This document shows, piece after piece, positions 1-9,198 of a DNA stretch of 64,000 nt (position 1 is the first letter of the stretch; each line of letters starts with the position of its first letter). The stretch is from Cryomorphaceae bacterium 1068 (GTDB taxonomy: Bacteria > Bacteroidota > Bacteroidia > Flavobacteriales_D > Cryomorphaceae). The position numbers and the translations under genes are program-made. Under the pieces are notes generated by a model. That model saw nothing but the letters and a program-made list of their open reading frames with translations. It was not told where the DNA came from and did not search any database. The stretch covers positions 124,001-188,000 of the forward strand of contig JAPVXR010000004.1 of assembly GCA_027214385.1 (NCBI GenBank). The letters run 5' to 3'.

Positions 1-270
1 CAAAAACTTGAAGTCACTAACAGACTCTGAAAAATGGTGGAGACTCCCAAAATAATTCAGGTTATCCGACGGAAACCAAAGCGAGTATGCGAAGATGCTG
101 GCGGCGAAAATGATAATACCCCCAATAGTAGGAGTGCTTTTTCGGTGCTTCTTTCTCTCCTCATTAGGATCGTCTACGAGCTTCTTCATCTTAGCCACTT
201 TGATGAGGGAAGGAGTAGTGAGGAGAACGACAAAAAAAGACGTCACAAAACCTAGGACAATCTCTTTCAT
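1..270 (-). CDS. Undecaprenyl-phosphate sugar-phosphate transferase, WecA/MraY family (partial, N-terminus only)
   Basis: The minus strand is open from an ATG at 268-270 to the window edge (90 codons). The product starts with a hydrophobic segment (about residues 4-20), then the motif VDDPNEERKKHRKSTPTIGG, then another membrane segment. The D-PN-R-K-H-----P--GG pattern is typical of the WecA/TagO/MraY polyprenyl-phosphate hexose-1-phosphate transferases, which start lipid-linked polysaccharide synthesis at the inner membrane. It lies 28 bases after the barrel gene and is probably co-transcribed with gmd-fcl. The opposite-strand ORF at 34-255 is its shadow. The C-terminal part with the remaining catalytic residues is outside the window, so the exact subfamily is open. 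Confidence 0.75.
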   Translation of the reverse strand, partial: MKEIVLGFVTSFFVVLLTTPSLIKVAKMKKLVDDPNEERKKHRKSTPTIGGIIIFAASIFAYSLWFPSDNLNYFGSLHHFSESVSDFKFL

Positions 271-298
271 AAAGTAATAGTGTTATTTAAAAATATTT

Positions 299-1819
299 TC
301 AAAAGTCGCGATAAATATTGGACAATGCCGTTCTGATACCCATATACCAAAATCCATTCGCACTTTCATCATTTTCTATACTCTCACTCCTATATGTATA
401 CCCCGTATATACCTGAAAGTTACAGCTTGGATTAAAGATATAACCAATTTGCAAATCAGTATTTAAAACTTCTTGCAGAGTCTCATTAGGCGAGAATTCA
501 TCGGAAACTTCCGAATTTGTATAGACTGACTTTAAACGGCCAAAAATTCGGTTGTGGTAATAAGTGATTACCCCAACCACTTCAGAGAAGTCTCGTCCAA
601 GAACGTGCCCAAGGGGCTGATTGAAGTGATAGGCGGATTGAAGATTGTTAGGATTTCTAGTCGCACTATTGCTTGATTGATTGAACTCGGCTTGAAAATC
701 GAAACGATCGAAAATTCCTGACCAGCGGCCTCCAATTTGAAAACCATCTAGATTGACACGCCCACTGCTCGAAAGAACCTGTCCATAAATTTTGACCGTT
801 GGAATGATGAACCAAGCGGCATTGAGACCGAGCCTGGCATTATTTTCTTCATCGTCCAACCCGAGTATTGCCGAGTTCATCCCTGGAATGGGTATCAATG
901 CTCTGTAGTCGAAGGGTTGGCTTCCTAAGCTGTCGTCGAAGACTTTCCAAATCACCTCTTCAAAAAATCCGAGCTCCAGATTGGGAAGCGGCTTAAAGGA
1001 CAGGTAATTCCAAGAGGCTACTTTCCGTTTGAAAATTGCTTCAGGAGTTTCTCCTTGAGGTAGTCTTTCCAAATTTTGCAACAGGGCCAGCGTGTACCGA
1101 TGTTGAAGTCGCCCTTCAATCGCATCTATCTCATAAGAAGCAAAGGGATAATTATGTGCATTGTCTGAAAGAAGCAGCGACCTATATCCGTGACCTATAA
1201 ACTGCTTATAATGACCAAAAGACAGATTTAGCCAGTCAGCAGCCTCAATTCCTACGAATCCGCTTGCCATGCTATAATCGTAACCTCCTTCGCCGAAAGG
1301 TTTTATTCTTCCCGAACCCGGAAAGACTTGGGTCGAATCCACAAACCTATTGATGTACGCAGCATACCTACCTTGATTTTCTCTAAAATCAGTATAGAAA
1401 TAAACATTCTTACCGATCTGTCCTTGAACGGCGAAACCACGAGTGTTTTGAAACAAAGAGGTTTCCTCACGATCGGCACTTATTTGATCTAACGTTTCAC
1501 GCCCAAACCCAAAATCGAACAAGAAATCAGCGTAAATTTTGAAATCGGGTTTGTCGAGCTCAATCAGGTGAGCACTGAAAATTTTCTCGGTAATCTTGTA
1601 ATAGTATTCAGCAGTATCTTTCGCAAATCCAGAGACTCGAGAAACGTCGGCGTCACTCATCAAAATAGGTTTGGCACCACTGTGAACGGTAGCCTGAGAA
1701 CCAAGACCAACCCTCTCCTGCCTTAGTTGTGAAAGCCTGTCGAAAGGAAGCGTGTAAACTTGGGAGAAAGAATTTATCCCAAGGGTGCATAATATAAGAA
1801 TGAGGATGAACCTCAGCAT
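299..1819 (-). CDS. Outer-membrane beta-barrel protein, Wzi/RemB-like
   Basis: A 506-residue protein with a signal peptide (residues 1 to about 19, ending in NSFSQ) followed by amphipathic strands with regular aromatic residues, as in an outer-membrane barrel. The stretches GKNVYFYTDFRENQGR and LSFGHYKQFIGHGYRSL resemble Bacteroidota proteins annotated as capsule assembly Wzi or gliding protein RemB. It starts 2 bases after fcl, in line with gmd-fcl and before a WecA-type transferase, so a role in surface polysaccharide attachment or export is plausible but inferred. I recognise the fold class better than the exact family. Confidence 0.55.
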   Translation of the reverse strand: MLRFILILILCTLGINSFSQVYTLPFDRLSQLRQERVGLGSQATVHSGAKPILMSDADVSRVSGFAKDTAEYYYKITEKIFSAHLIELDKPDFKIYADFLFDFGFGRETLDQISADREETSLFQNTRGFAVQGQIGKNVYFYTDFRENQGRYAAYINRFVDSTQVFPGSGRIKPFGEGGYDYSMASGFVGIEAADWLNLSFGHYKQFIGHGYRSLLLSDNAHNYPFASYEIDAIEGRLQHRYTLALLQNLERLPQGETPEAIFKRKVASWNYLSFKPLPNLELGFFEEVIWKVFDDSLGSQPFDYRALIPIPGMNSAILGLDDEENNARLGLNAAWFIIPTVKIYGQVLSSSGRVNLDGFQIGGRWSGIFDRFDFQAEFNQSSNSATRNPNNLQSAYHFNQPLGHVLGRDFSEVVGVITYYHNRIFGRLKSVYTNSEVSDEFSPNETLQEVLNTDLQIGYIFNPSCNFQVYTGYTYRSESIENDESANGFWYMGIRTALSNIYRDF

Positions 1820-1821
1820 AA

Positions 1822-2757
1822 TCAGGCTTTAACTAAAGAGGCTTTAAAATCTTGATAAACACTCCTTATACCTTCCTCCAATGATACTTGAGCAGTCCAA
1901 CCGAGTTGGTTGATTTTAGAAACATCCATGAGTTTGCGTGGTGTGCCATCCGGTTTTGACCGGTCGAATTCCAGACGACCGTCAAATCCCACAATATCGG
2001 CAATAAGATGAGCCAGATCAGCAATAGATATTTCCTCTCCGATTCCAACATTCACAAACTCCTTTCCATCGTAATTTTCCATCAAGTAAATGCAAGCCTC
2101 TGCCATATCGTCTACATGGAGAAATTCCCTTTTGGGCGTTCCCGAACCCCAAATCTCTACCGCACTTGAACCAGATTCTTTGGCTTCATGGAATTTGCGC
2201 AATAGCGCTGGTAAAACATGAGAGTTCTTTAGATCGTAATTGTCATTAGGCCCGTAAAGATTGGTGGGCATGGCGGAGATATAATTGCAACCATATTGGT
2301 CGCGATAAGCTTCACACATTTTTATACCTGCAATCTTTGCAATGGCATAAGGCTCATTGGTAGGCTCGAGCAAACCAGTAAGCAAGTATTCTTCCTTCAA
2401 CGGTTGGGGGGCCAACTTCGGATAGATGCAAGATGATCCCAAAAAGAGGAGCTTTTTAACTCCGGCTCTGTAAGAAGCATCGATCACGTTGAGTTCTATA
2501 GCCAGATTATCGTGAATGAATTCAGCCCGATACGTATCATTGGCGCTTATGCCCCCTACTTTGGCTGCAGCCAAAAAGACGTACTCAGGTTTTTCTTCTT
2601 CAAAGAAAAAAGTAACCGCTGTTTTGTCTCTGAGATCAAGTTCGCTTGATGTTTTTCCGATTAGGTTGGTATACCCGGATTCTTGAAGCGCACGAAAAAT
2701 CGCACTACCTACCATCCCACGATGACCTGCTACGTATACTTTAGCTTCTTTATTCAC
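1822..2757 (-). CDS. fcl: GDP-L-fucose synthase
   Basis: Epimerase/reductase converting GDP-4-keto-6-deoxy-mannose to GDP-L-fucose with NADPH in the cytoplasm. The 311-residue short-chain dehydrogenase has an N-terminal nucleotide-binding motif ([11 protein letters not shown], about residues 10-20), the SSCIYP serine motif and the catalytic YAIAK. Length is normal for the family. The start is a GTG whose G is also the last base of the gmd stop (TAGTG on the minus strand), implying translational coupling. It works directly after Gmd in the same pathway. Confidence 0.93.
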   Translation of the reverse strand: MNKEAKVYVAGHRGMVGSAIFRALQESGYTNLIGKTSSELDLRDKTAVTFFFEEEKPEYVFLAAAKVGGISANDTYRAEFIHDNLAIELNVIDASYRAGVKKLLFLGSSCIYPKLAPQPLKEEYLLTGLLEPTNEPYAIAKIAGIKMCEAYRDQYGCNYISAMPTNLYGPNDNYDLKNSHVLPALLRKFHEAKESGSSAVEIWGSGTPKREFLHVDDMAEACIYLMENYDGKEFVNVGIGEEISIADLAHLIADIVGFDGRLEFDRSKPDGTPRKLMDVSKINQLGWTAQVSLEEGIRSVYQDFKASLVKA

Positions 2758-3848
2758 TACTCGTTATAGTTCATTACCGCATGACCACCGTCTAAAAGGT
2801 ACTTGTCCCTTTTGAATAGATCGAGGTCAGCCTCAACCATTTCCTTGATCAACTCTTCAATATTGTATTTATGGTGCCAATTCAATTTTTGCTGCGCCTT
2901 GGTTGGATCACCAATAAGGAGATCTACCTCGGTAGGCCGATAATACTTTGTGTCGACTTTGATGAGGACTTTTCCCGTTGCCTCGTCATATCCTTCTTCC
3001 TTCTCTTTCTCTCCACGCCATTTTATCTTGATTCCAACATGAGAAAAAGCATTTTCGATGAAAAACCTAACGCTATATGTCTTGCCCGTTGCCAATACAA
3101 AATCTTCGGGCTTATCGTGCTGAAGCATTAGCCACATTCCTTCTACATAATCTCTGGCATGTCCCCAATCTCTTTTGGCATCGAGGTTCCCCACAAAGAG
3201 TCTCTCTTGTAATCCCAATTTAATTCGGGCAACGGCTCTCGTTACTTTTCTGGTTAGAAATGTCTCACCTCTCAACGGACTTTCGTGATTAAAAAGAATT
3301 CCATTTACCGCAAAGAGATTATAAGCTTCTCGGTAGTTTTTAATTATCCAAAACGCGTAGAGTTTAGCCACGGCATATGGGCTTCTCGGATAGAAGGGTG
3401 TACTTTCTGACTGTGGCGTTTCTTGTACCAAGCCATATAGCTCACTGGTTGATGCCTGATAAATTCTTGTCTTCTTTTCTAAACCTAATATTCGAACCGC
3501 CTCGAGAATTCGGAGGACACCCATCCCGTCTACATTAGCAGTGTATTCCGGAGTTTCAAATGAAACCTGAACATGTGATTGAGCACCCAAATTATAGATC
3601 TCATCAGGTTGTATCTCTTGAATCAGTCGGATGATATTTGAGGCATCGGTTAGATCGCCGTAATGCAAGAAAAAGTTGACATCCTTTTCGTGACGGTCCT
3701 TGTACAAGTGGTCAACTCTATCTGTATTGAAGAGTGAACTCCGCCGCTTGATTCCGTGAACTTCGTAACCCTTATCAAGCAGAAGTTCTGAGAGATAAGC
3801 TCCATCCTGTCCGGTTACACCGGTTATTAAGGCTACTTTTCTTGACAT
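2757..3848 (-). CDS. gmd: GDP-mannose 4,6-dehydratase
   Basis: Converts GDP-D-mannose to GDP-4-keto-6-deoxy-D-mannose, the first step toward GDP-fucose and related deoxysugars. The 363-residue product shows the family's N-terminal [20 protein letters not shown] motif, the RRSS segment, [12 protein letters not shown] and the catalytic YAVAK. It is the first gene of the gmd-fcl-barrel-transferase run. A good -7 element lies 15 bases before the start (3863-3870), so the leader is short. The pathway suggests fucose or a related sugar in a surface glycan or in glycosylated envelope proteins. Confidence 0.95.
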   Translation of the reverse strand: MSRKVALITGVTGQDGAYLSELLLDKGYEVHGIKRRSSLFNTDRVDHLYKDRHEKDVNFFLHYGDLTDASNIIRLIQEIQPDEIYNLGAQSHVQVSFETPEYTANVDGMGVLRILEAVRILGLEKKTRIYQASTSELYGLVQETPQSESTPFYPRSPYAVAKLYAFWIIKNYREAYNLFAVNGILFNHESPLRGETFLTRKVTRAVARIKLGLQERLFVGNLDAKRDWGHARDYVEGMWLMLQHDKPEDFVLATGKTYSVRFFIENAFSHVGIKIKWRGEKEKEEGYDEATGKVLIKVDTKYYRPTEVDLLIGDPTKAQQKLNWHHKYNIEELIKEMVEADLDLFKRDKYLLDGGHAVMNYNE

Positions 3849-3862
3849 GTCCTAATTTTTTG

Positions 3863-3870
3863 CAAAAGTA
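3863..3870 (-). promoter_or_regulatory. Candidate -7 element of gmd-fcl operon
   Basis: On the minus strand this reads TACTTTTG, an exact match to the Bacteroidota TAnnTTTG element, 15 bases before the gmd ATG. No TTG is seen at the ideal upstream distance, so support comes from the -7 box and its position alone. Confidence 0.45.
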
Positions 3871-3892
3871 AAAAGAATACGTTCTTCCCTGC

Positions 3893-4792
3893 TTAGTATC
3901 CCGAGCCTGAACCTGAAACACTTTCGATCGGATGCCAGGTTGTTTTGATTTCTTGAAGGTCCATTATTCGCTGCGGTGATTGAGAGGCTTTAGCTTCTGA
4001 ATTGTAAAATTTTGTCCGCTTTACATTGTCAGAGGCATACTGCCCTATGGCAATAGAATCTTCAGATGCTGCGTCCCAAATCACGAATGCATTCACATCC
4101 ATGTGTGAGGCAAAATGAGGCAGAAGTTCTTTTCGATTTCCGGTTAGCACATTGACTACCCCGCCCGGAACATCAGATGTGGCAATGACTTCGGCCATGG
4201 AAATAGCACAAGTCGACAAATCCTCTGAAGCCAAAACTATAGCCGTATTTCCGCCACAGATGGCCGGAATAAAAGCTTCTAAAAACCCAAGCAGTGCCGA
4301 CGTATTTGAAGCAAAGGAAGCCACAACACCAGTGGGTTCAGGTACTGAAAAGTTAAAATGTGATGAAGCCACCGGGTTTACAGAACTAAACACTTGCACA
4401 TATTTATCGCACCAGCCCGCATAGTGAACGAGGTAGTGTACAGAGGCAGAAAACTCTTGATGAGCACGCTTTTCAGTATATCCCAAATCCTTCATCTCTT
4501 TTACAAAAAGCTCTTTCTTTTGCTGGAGCATTTCTGCAATGCGATAGATAATTTGAGATCGGTTATAAGCCGACTTAGCAGCCCAACCTCCTTGGGCCTT
4601 GCGGGCAGCTACTACTGCATTTCTAAAGTCTTTTCGCGAAGACAGACACATATTGGCAATCAGCTTATCCGAGCTGTTTCGAACCGGATAGAAACGACCG
4701 CTTTCGGTCCTCGGAAAAGCTCCGCCGATGTACAGTTTGTATGTTTTCATAACTGCTATGCCTTCTGATGATGTTGTTTCTTTCTTGGCCAT
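3893..4792 (-). CDS. Half-length aldehyde dehydrogenase-like protein lacking the catalytic cysteine region
   Basis: 299 residues matching the N-terminal NAD-binding half of aldehyde dehydrogenases: YIGGAFPRTESGR near the start, AARKAQGGWAAKSAYNR, and VVASFASNTSALLGFLEAFIPAICGGNTAIV where a normal enzyme has the IIPWNFP...ALACGNTVV segment. There is no counterpart to the catalytic glutamate or cysteine regions. The ATG overlaps the stop of the full-length enzyme (TAATG), so the two are probably translated together. Two-domain ALDH16 enzymes also carry a degenerate second domain, so this may be a structural partner rather than a decayed copy; that is inference. The protein ends in a Ser-Gly-rich tail. 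It could alternatively be a stable truncated pseudogene. Confidence 0.8.
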   Translation of the reverse strand: MAKKETTSSEGIAVMKTYKLYIGGAFPRTESGRFYPVRNSSDKLIANMCLSSRKDFRNAVVAARKAQGGWAAKSAYNRSQIIYRIAEMLQQKKELFVKEMKDLGYTEKRAHQEFSASVHYLVHYAGWCDKYVQVFSSVNPVASSHFNFSVPEPTGVVASFASNTSALLGFLEAFIPAICGGNTAIVLASEDLSTCAISMAEVIATSDVPGGVVNVLTGNRKELLPHFASHMDVNAFVIWDAASEDSIAIGQYASDNVKRTKFYNSEAKASQSPQRIMDLQEIKTTWHPIESVSGSGSGY

Positions 4793-6252
4793 TATTCCTG
4801 CAAGTTTAAGTAAGCAGACAGTCCGTGAATTCCACCCTCTCTGCCAAATCCTGACTCTTTGTACCCACCAAAGGGTGAAGTTGGATCGAACTTGTTGAAC
4901 GTATTTGCCCAGACTATTCCTGCCTTGAGCCTTGAAGTCAAATTGAAAATCTTGGAACCCTTGTCAGTCCACACACCTGCTGAAAGTCCGTATGGTGTGT
5001 TGTTGGATTTGTCAATCACTTCGTCAATGGTCCTAAAAGTCTGCATGGCCAGCACAGGTCCAAAAATTTCTTCTTTTGAAATAATGCTGCTTTGGGAGAC
5101 ATTGGTAAACAAAGTCGGCTTGCACCAATAGCCTTTCTTGGGAACAGCTACCTGAGATTGATACATCTCAAATCCGTCCTTTTCTCCCGCTTTCAAATAC
5201 TTTTCAATGGTTTGGAGTTGGCCTTTCGAGTTGATTGCACCTACATCTGTGTTCTTATCCATCGGGTCGCCGACAATAAGCTGATTCATGCGGTGCTTCA
5301 GCTTTCGGATTACCTCATCAGCCACATTCTCCTCAACGAACAGGCGAGAACCCGCACAGCAAACATGGCCTTGATTGAAGTAAATACCATTAACAATCCC
5401 TTCTACCGCTTGATCTATAGCCGCATCTTCAAAAACTATATTTGCCGCTTTACCTCCTAGCTCAAGGGTTAATCTGGTCGACGTACCGGCTAGTGAACGA
5501 CGGATCATCTTACCAACTTCTGTTGAGCCGGTGAAGGCAATTTTGTCAACATCTGGATGCTCTACCAGCGCCTTGCCTGTTTCACCTGCTCCGGTTACAA
5601 TATTCACGACTCCGTCGGGTAGGCCAGCATCTCGAATCAATTCGGCCAGCTTCATGGCTGTAAGCGAGGTAGTCTCTGCGGGCTTTAGGACAACGGTGTT
5701 TCCACAGGCCAATGCGGGCGCTAACTTCCACGCAGCCATGAGAAGCGGAAAATTCCAAGGGATAATTTGTCCGACCACACCGATTGATGTGGGAGAGCTA
5801 TTCGCGAAAGCATAATCTAATTTATCGGCCCAACCTGCATGATAGAAAAAGTGTGCTGCTGCTAATGGAACGTCGACATCTCTGGATTCTCGAATGGGTT
5901 TTCCACCGTCCAAAGATTCGATCACGGCAAACTCTCTGGCACGTTCTTGCATTAAGCGGGCTATGCGATAGATGTACTTTCCTCTTTCTGCAGCCGAGAT
6001 CTTTGACCAAGTGGTGTCATATGCTTTACGTGCAGCTTTCACTGCCTTGTCCACATCTTTCTCTCCCGCCAATGCAATTTCACTCAAGCTTTCCTCTGTA
6101 GCTGGATTTATAGTTTTGAAATACTTTTTTGAGGAAGGAGGCACAAACTTTCCGTTGATGAAAAGGTCGTATCGCTTATCGATAGTAACGTGTCCTGTGC
6201 TTTCAGGAGCAGGAGATAAATCCCAAGAAATATCTTTTTTTGTTTTGGCCAT
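4792..6252 (-). CDS. NAD(P)-dependent aldehyde dehydrogenase
   Basis: A full-length 486-residue aldehyde dehydrogenase. It carries the nucleotide-binding IIPWNFPLLMAAWK segment (about residue 160), FTGSTEVG, the general-base motif LELGGK and the catalytic cysteine segment FNQGHVCCAGSR (about residue 295), with the C-terminal EEIFGPVL motif. It sits 2 bases after deoC. The likely job is to oxidise an aldehyde made by that aldolase (acetaldehyde, to acetate), based on context; specificity cannot be read from sequence. It overlaps the start of the half-length homologue. Confidence 0.92.
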   Translation of the reverse strand: MAKTKKDISWDLSPAPESTGHVTIDKRYDLFINGKFVPPSSKKYFKTINPATEESLSEIALAGEKDVDKAVKAARKAYDTTWSKISAAERGKYIYRIARLMQERAREFAVIESLDGGKPIRESRDVDVPLAAAHFFYHAGWADKLDYAFANSSPTSIGVVGQIIPWNFPLLMAAWKLAPALACGNTVVLKPAETTSLTAMKLAELIRDAGLPDGVVNIVTGAGETGKALVEHPDVDKIAFTGSTEVGKMIRRSLAGTSTRLTLELGGKAANIVFEDAAIDQAVEGIVNGIYFNQGHVCCAGSRLFVEENVADEVIRKLKHRMNQLIVGDPMDKNTDVGAINSKGQLQTIEKYLKAGEKDGFEMYQSQVAVPKKGYWCKPTLFTNVSQSSIISKEEIFGPVLAMQTFRTIDEVIDKSNNTPYGLSAGVWTDKGSKIFNLTSRLKAGIVWANTFNKFDPTSPFGGYKESGFGREGGIHGLSAYLNLQE

Positions 6253-6254
6253 AA

Positions 6255-7166
6255 TTAGTCGAGGGCAAAGTAATTTGCAGATTGATAGATTCCCGTTTCT
6301 TGTTTCACCAGTTGCTTCAGTAAATCATTTGCCAGAGAACTCGCTCCAAAGCGAAACCATTCGTTGGTCAACCAAGCTTCACCAAGTGTTTCTTTTACCA
6401 TAATAAGATAGTGTAGCGCAAGTTTGGAGTTTGATATTCCGCCGGCAGGTTTCATTCCTACCATTTTACCGGTAGCGTGATAATGATCTCGAATGGCTTC
6501 CAGCATGACCAAAGTGACGGGCAAAGTGGCAGCCGGGCTGATCTTACCCGTTGAGGTTTTAATAAAATCGGCTCCGGCGGAAATAGCAATCTGAGAGGCA
6601 AAATAAACAGCATCTAGATTTCCGAGCTCACCGGTTTCCAAGATAACCTTCAATCTAGCTTTTCCGCAAGCTTCCTTTACCGCGGAGATTTCGTCGAACA
6701 CATAAGCGTAATCGCCTTGGTGAAAGCGACCACGGGAAATGACCATATCGATTTCGTCAGCGCCTTCGGCCACCGCTTCTTTGGTTTCGTCAAGTTTGTA
6801 TTTCAAAAAGGACTGTCCTGAAGGGAATGCAGTAGATACTGACGCCACTTTGATTCCCTTATGTGCTACAAGAGACTTGGCCAACTTCACGAAAGTGGGG
6901 TAAACACAAACTGCCGCCACATGGGGCAGATCGGGCAGACTATGATGCAAATGAGCAGCCTTGTGGCAAAGCTGACGGACTTTTCCTTCCGTATCTTTTC
7001 CTTCAAGAGTGGTCAAATCAATCATATTCAAGGCCATTTTAAGACCTTGTTTCTTCGCGTCTGTCTTGATACTTCGAGATTGAAAGCGAGCACATCGCTC
7101 TTCTACTCCAACCTGATCAATGGCTTTTCGCCTAATATTGGAGAGACTAAATGTAGATTTTGCCAA
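6255..7166 (-). CDS. deoC: Deoxyribose-phosphate aldolase
   Basis: Cleaves 2-deoxyribose-5-phosphate to glyceraldehyde-3-phosphate and acetaldehyde in deoxynucleoside breakdown. The Schiff-base lysine lies in DFIKTSTGK, and IDLTTLEGKDT, AAVCVYPTFV and GMKPAGGI are conserved. At 303 residues it resembles the longer, animal-type DERA more than the about 260-residue E. coli form, with about 40 extra residues before IDLTTL. The start used is a TTG at 7166; the first internal ATG would remove the extension, which looks like a real part of the long family. It leads the deoC-ALDH-ALDH' operon and has a -7 box at 7182-7189. Confidence 0.93.
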   Translation of the reverse strand: MAKSTFSLSNIRRKAIDQVGVEERCARFQSRSIKTDAKKQGLKMALNMIDLTTLEGKDTEGKVRQLCHKAAHLHHSLPDLPHVAAVCVYPTFVKLAKSLVAHKGIKVASVSTAFPSGQSFLKYKLDETKEAVAEGADEIDMVISRGRFHQGDYAYVFDEISAVKEACGKARLKVILETGELGNLDAVYFASQIAISAGADFIKTSTGKISPAATLPVTLVMLEAIRDHYHATGKMVGMKPAGGISNSKLALHYLIMVKETLGEAWLTNEWFRFGASSLANDLLKQLVKQETGIYQSANYFALD

Positions 7167-7181
7167 TTAGCTGGTTTTTTT

Positions 7182-7189
7182 CAAATATA
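7182..7189 (-). promoter_or_regulatory. Candidate -7 element of deoC operon
   Basis: Minus-strand TATATTTG, an exact TAnnTTTG match, 15 bases before the TTG start of deoC. A TTTG lies 22 bases further upstream, slightly wider than the usual 19-21, next to the tonB terminator. Confidence 0.45.
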
Positions 7190-7217
7190 GAAAATCAACT
7201 TGACCAGATGACAAAAC

Positions 7218-7246
7218 AAAAAAAGCCCTACAAAATGCAGGGCTTT
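7218..7246 (-). terminator. Intrinsic terminator after the tonB gene
   Basis: On the minus strand an 8-bp stem (AAAGCCCT with AGGGCTTT, 9-base loop) is followed by a T run. It lies 22 bases after the stop of the first TonB gene and separates the sprA-tonB cluster from deoC. Confidence 0.85.
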
Positions 7247-7267
7247 CAATTTTCTGATCAGATGTTC

Positions 7268-7936
7268 TTAACGTAGAGTAAACCTGATTGGTAAGTTGTA
7301 TTGAACTTTTACCGATTTACCCCTTTGTTTTCCAGGAGACCATTTTGGCATACTCTCCACTACGCGGATGGCTTCTTCATCGCAACCCCCGCCAATAGAC
7401 CTTAGCACTTTCACGTCCTTAACGCTACCTTGTTCGTTTACCACGAAAGTCACGTAAACCGTACCTTGAATACCCGCATCTTTTGCAATAGCAGGGTATT
7501 TGATGTTCTTACCAAGATATTTCATCAATGCCGCTTCTCCTCCGGGAAAACTTGGCATCTCCTCCACGATAGTGAAGATTTGTTCCTCAACAACCTCTTC
7601 TTCAGCCTCTTCGATAAACTCGATCTCAGTATCTTCATCGACCTCAAGATCTTCAATAACGAGCTCTTCCTCGATTTCCTCTTCATCTTCTACAATTTCA
7701 ATAACCGTAGTAGGTGCCGGAGGTGGAGGTGGAGGTGGAGGCTGTTGTTGTGAAATAGGGATAATCTCTTCTTCGATCAAATCCAATTCGAGTTCTCCCA
7801 AATCTTTTACTTCAGTTTCATAAGCCTTCCATTCAAATGCTACTAAAACCAAGGCTAGAGAAAACAACAAACCTATTATGATGAGCGGTACGCGCTTCTT
7901 TTCGAGGTTTGCTTCAGGACTTTTCTTTAATTCCAT
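7268..7936 (-). CDS. Energy transducer TonB-family protein with acidic linker
   Basis: 222 residues: a cytoplasmic N-terminus, one membrane helix (about residues 17-33, VPLIIIGLLFSLALVLVAF), a proline run (QQQPPPPPPPPAP), a strongly acidic Glu/Asp-rich spacer of about 55 residues, and a C-terminal TonB domain (about 128-222; FPGGEAALMKYLGKNIKYP, GTVYVTFVV, DEEAIRVVESMPKW). TonB proteins carry proton-motive energy from inner-membrane ExbBD to outer-membrane transporters. Linkers are more usually Pro/Lys/Glu mixed, so the nearly pure acidic spacer is unusual. It follows a second TonB gene with a 108-base gap. ExbB/ExbD are not in the window, so its partner is unknown. Confidence 0.88.
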   Translation of the reverse strand: MELKKSPEANLEKKRVPLIIIGLLFSLALVLVAFEWKAYETEVKDLGELELDLIEEEIIPISQQQPPPPPPPPAPTTVIEIVEDEEEIEEELVIEDLEVDEDTEIEFIEEAEEEVVEEQIFTIVEEMPSFPGGEAALMKYLGKNIKYPAIAKDAGIQGTVYVTFVVNEQGSVKDVKVLRSIGGGCDEEAIRVVESMPKWSPGKQRGKSVKVQYNLPIRFTLR

Positions 7937-8044
7937 GTGTTCCGTTTTTTACAGACTCAGCGAAAATAGTAAAGTTTGAATACTTAATCGACGAGAGTCC
8001 TAATTTTTAACTTTCTATGTTTATCAACTATTGTGCCTGATCTT

Positions 8045-8737
8045 TTATTTCAAAGAGAAAGTTACAGGCATAACGAAGCTCACGCTGACAGGCCGACCTT
8101 GATGAAATCCAGGATTCCACTTCGGCATGGCTTCGACGGCTTTGATTGCTTCTTCGTCCAAGCCGCCTCCTACTTTTCTCATCACCTTGATATCAGTTAT
8201 AGTCCCATCCTTTCTAACGGTAAACCCCACATGAACTTTACCCGAAATACCAGCGCGTTTTGCCATCTGAGGGTAAACTACTTGATTTTGGAGAAAAGCG
8301 ACTCTCGCTGAATCACCGCCCGGGAACTCAGGCATAACGTCTGCAATAAATATAGGCTCTTCATCAATTGCTGGCTCAGGCAATCGAGCAATATCCTTAA
8401 ATATTGGTTCATTTCCGAGGTCAGGAAACTTCAATACTTTTTTCAAAGGAACAGTTTCGTCGTATTTAAATCGATCGATTATGGTTTTAGCCAGATCATG
8501 TTTCACCTCTTCTTTTTTCTCAACAGGTTTTTCCTTTTCTCTGAAAGAAGGTGGAATTATTGTCGCCTCGAATATTGAGACTTCCAGTGTGCAATCTGGT
8601 GTGGAAGACCTTTCATCGACGGGTGTTCGCCATTCGAAAGCCGATAAGACAATGGCGCAAGCAACGGCAAGGCCTAAGAGAAAAAAGGTCGGTTTGTTGC
8701 GTTCGAGTTCTACCTCGCGCGATTTTTTAGTCTGCAT
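8045..8737 (-). CDS. Energy transducer TonB-family protein
   Basis: 230 residues with the same plan as the next gene: an N-terminal helix (about 17-33, FFLLGLAVACAIVLSAFEW), a mixed-charge periplasmic linker and a C-terminal TonB domain (about 138-230; PEFPGGDSARVAFLQNQVVYP, GKVHVGFTV, DEEAIKAVEAMPKWNPG). The two proteins share the first membrane region ending in FEW and the TonB domain but not the linker, consistent with an old tandem duplication followed by linker divergence. The gene lies 50 bases after vanZ. Confidence 0.88.
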   Translation of the reverse strand: MQTKKSREVELERNKPTFFLLGLAVACAIVLSAFEWRTPVDERSSTPDCTLEVSIFEATIIPPSFREKEKPVEKKEEVKHDLAKTIIDRFKYDETVPLKKVLKFPDLGNEPIFKDIARLPEPAIDEEPIFIADVMPEFPGGDSARVAFLQNQVVYPQMAKRAGISGKVHVGFTVRKDGTITDIKVMRKVGGGLDEEAIKAVEAMPKWNPGFHQGRPVSVSFVMPVTFSLK

Positions 8738-8787
8738 AGTACACGGTTTTTTAAACAGAAAAACCGCCTTGTGGCCACTCAGCTTTT

Positions 8788-9198
8788 TTATCTGCGGAGT
8801 TTATTGAATAGCCAAATTGCAAAGACTGTGCCTAAGGCTGAACCTATTGTATCTGCTACGAAATCGAGTACACTGGCAAACCTAGTTGGAAAAGCTACGC
8901 CCTGGAGAATTTCAGTTGCACCACCGTAAAATGCGCCAACTAAAAAAACTGCCAAAAGCGACTTTTTGGTCAGGTGATCTTGTCGTTTGATCAATCCCCA
9001 AACTATCAAAATAGCCAATAAACCGAATACTGCTACATGTGCGAGCTTATCTTCAATATCAATGGCCCAAAAGTCTATGTCAGGAAGATCCTTTCCCGGA
9101 AGGGACATCAATAAAAGAATAAAGGCGGCCCATGAAAGAGCCGCCCAATATGCTTTAAGAAAAGAAGGTTTTTTAAGCCGTGTGCGATTTGTAGGCAT
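8788..9198 (-). CDS. VanZ-like family membrane protein
   Basis: A small membrane protein of 136 residues from the ATG at 9198 (MPTNRTRL); a longer reading to 9237 is possible but lies deeper inside gcvH. It has about four hydrophobic helices and the VanZ-like signature [16 protein letters not shown] with a later GGATEILQ and [12 protein letters not shown]. VanZ-like proteins are widespread and mostly of unknown function; the name comes from a teicoplanin-resistance protein, and no resistance role is implied. The start overlaps the end of gcvH by 26 bases, in the order gcvH-vanZ-tonB. Confidence 0.85.
   Translation of the reverse strand: MPTNRTRLKKPSFLKAYWAALSWAAFILLLMSLPGKDLPDIDFWAIDIEDKLAHVAVFGLLAILIVWGLIKRQDHLTKKSLLAVFLVGAFYGGATEILQGVAFPTRFASVLDFVADTIGSALGTVFAIWLFNKLRR

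Noticed and set aside
34-255. 73-residue plus-strand ORF at the left edge
   Set aside because: The opposite strand encodes a recognisable WecA/MraY-type N-terminus in a clean frame starting at 270.
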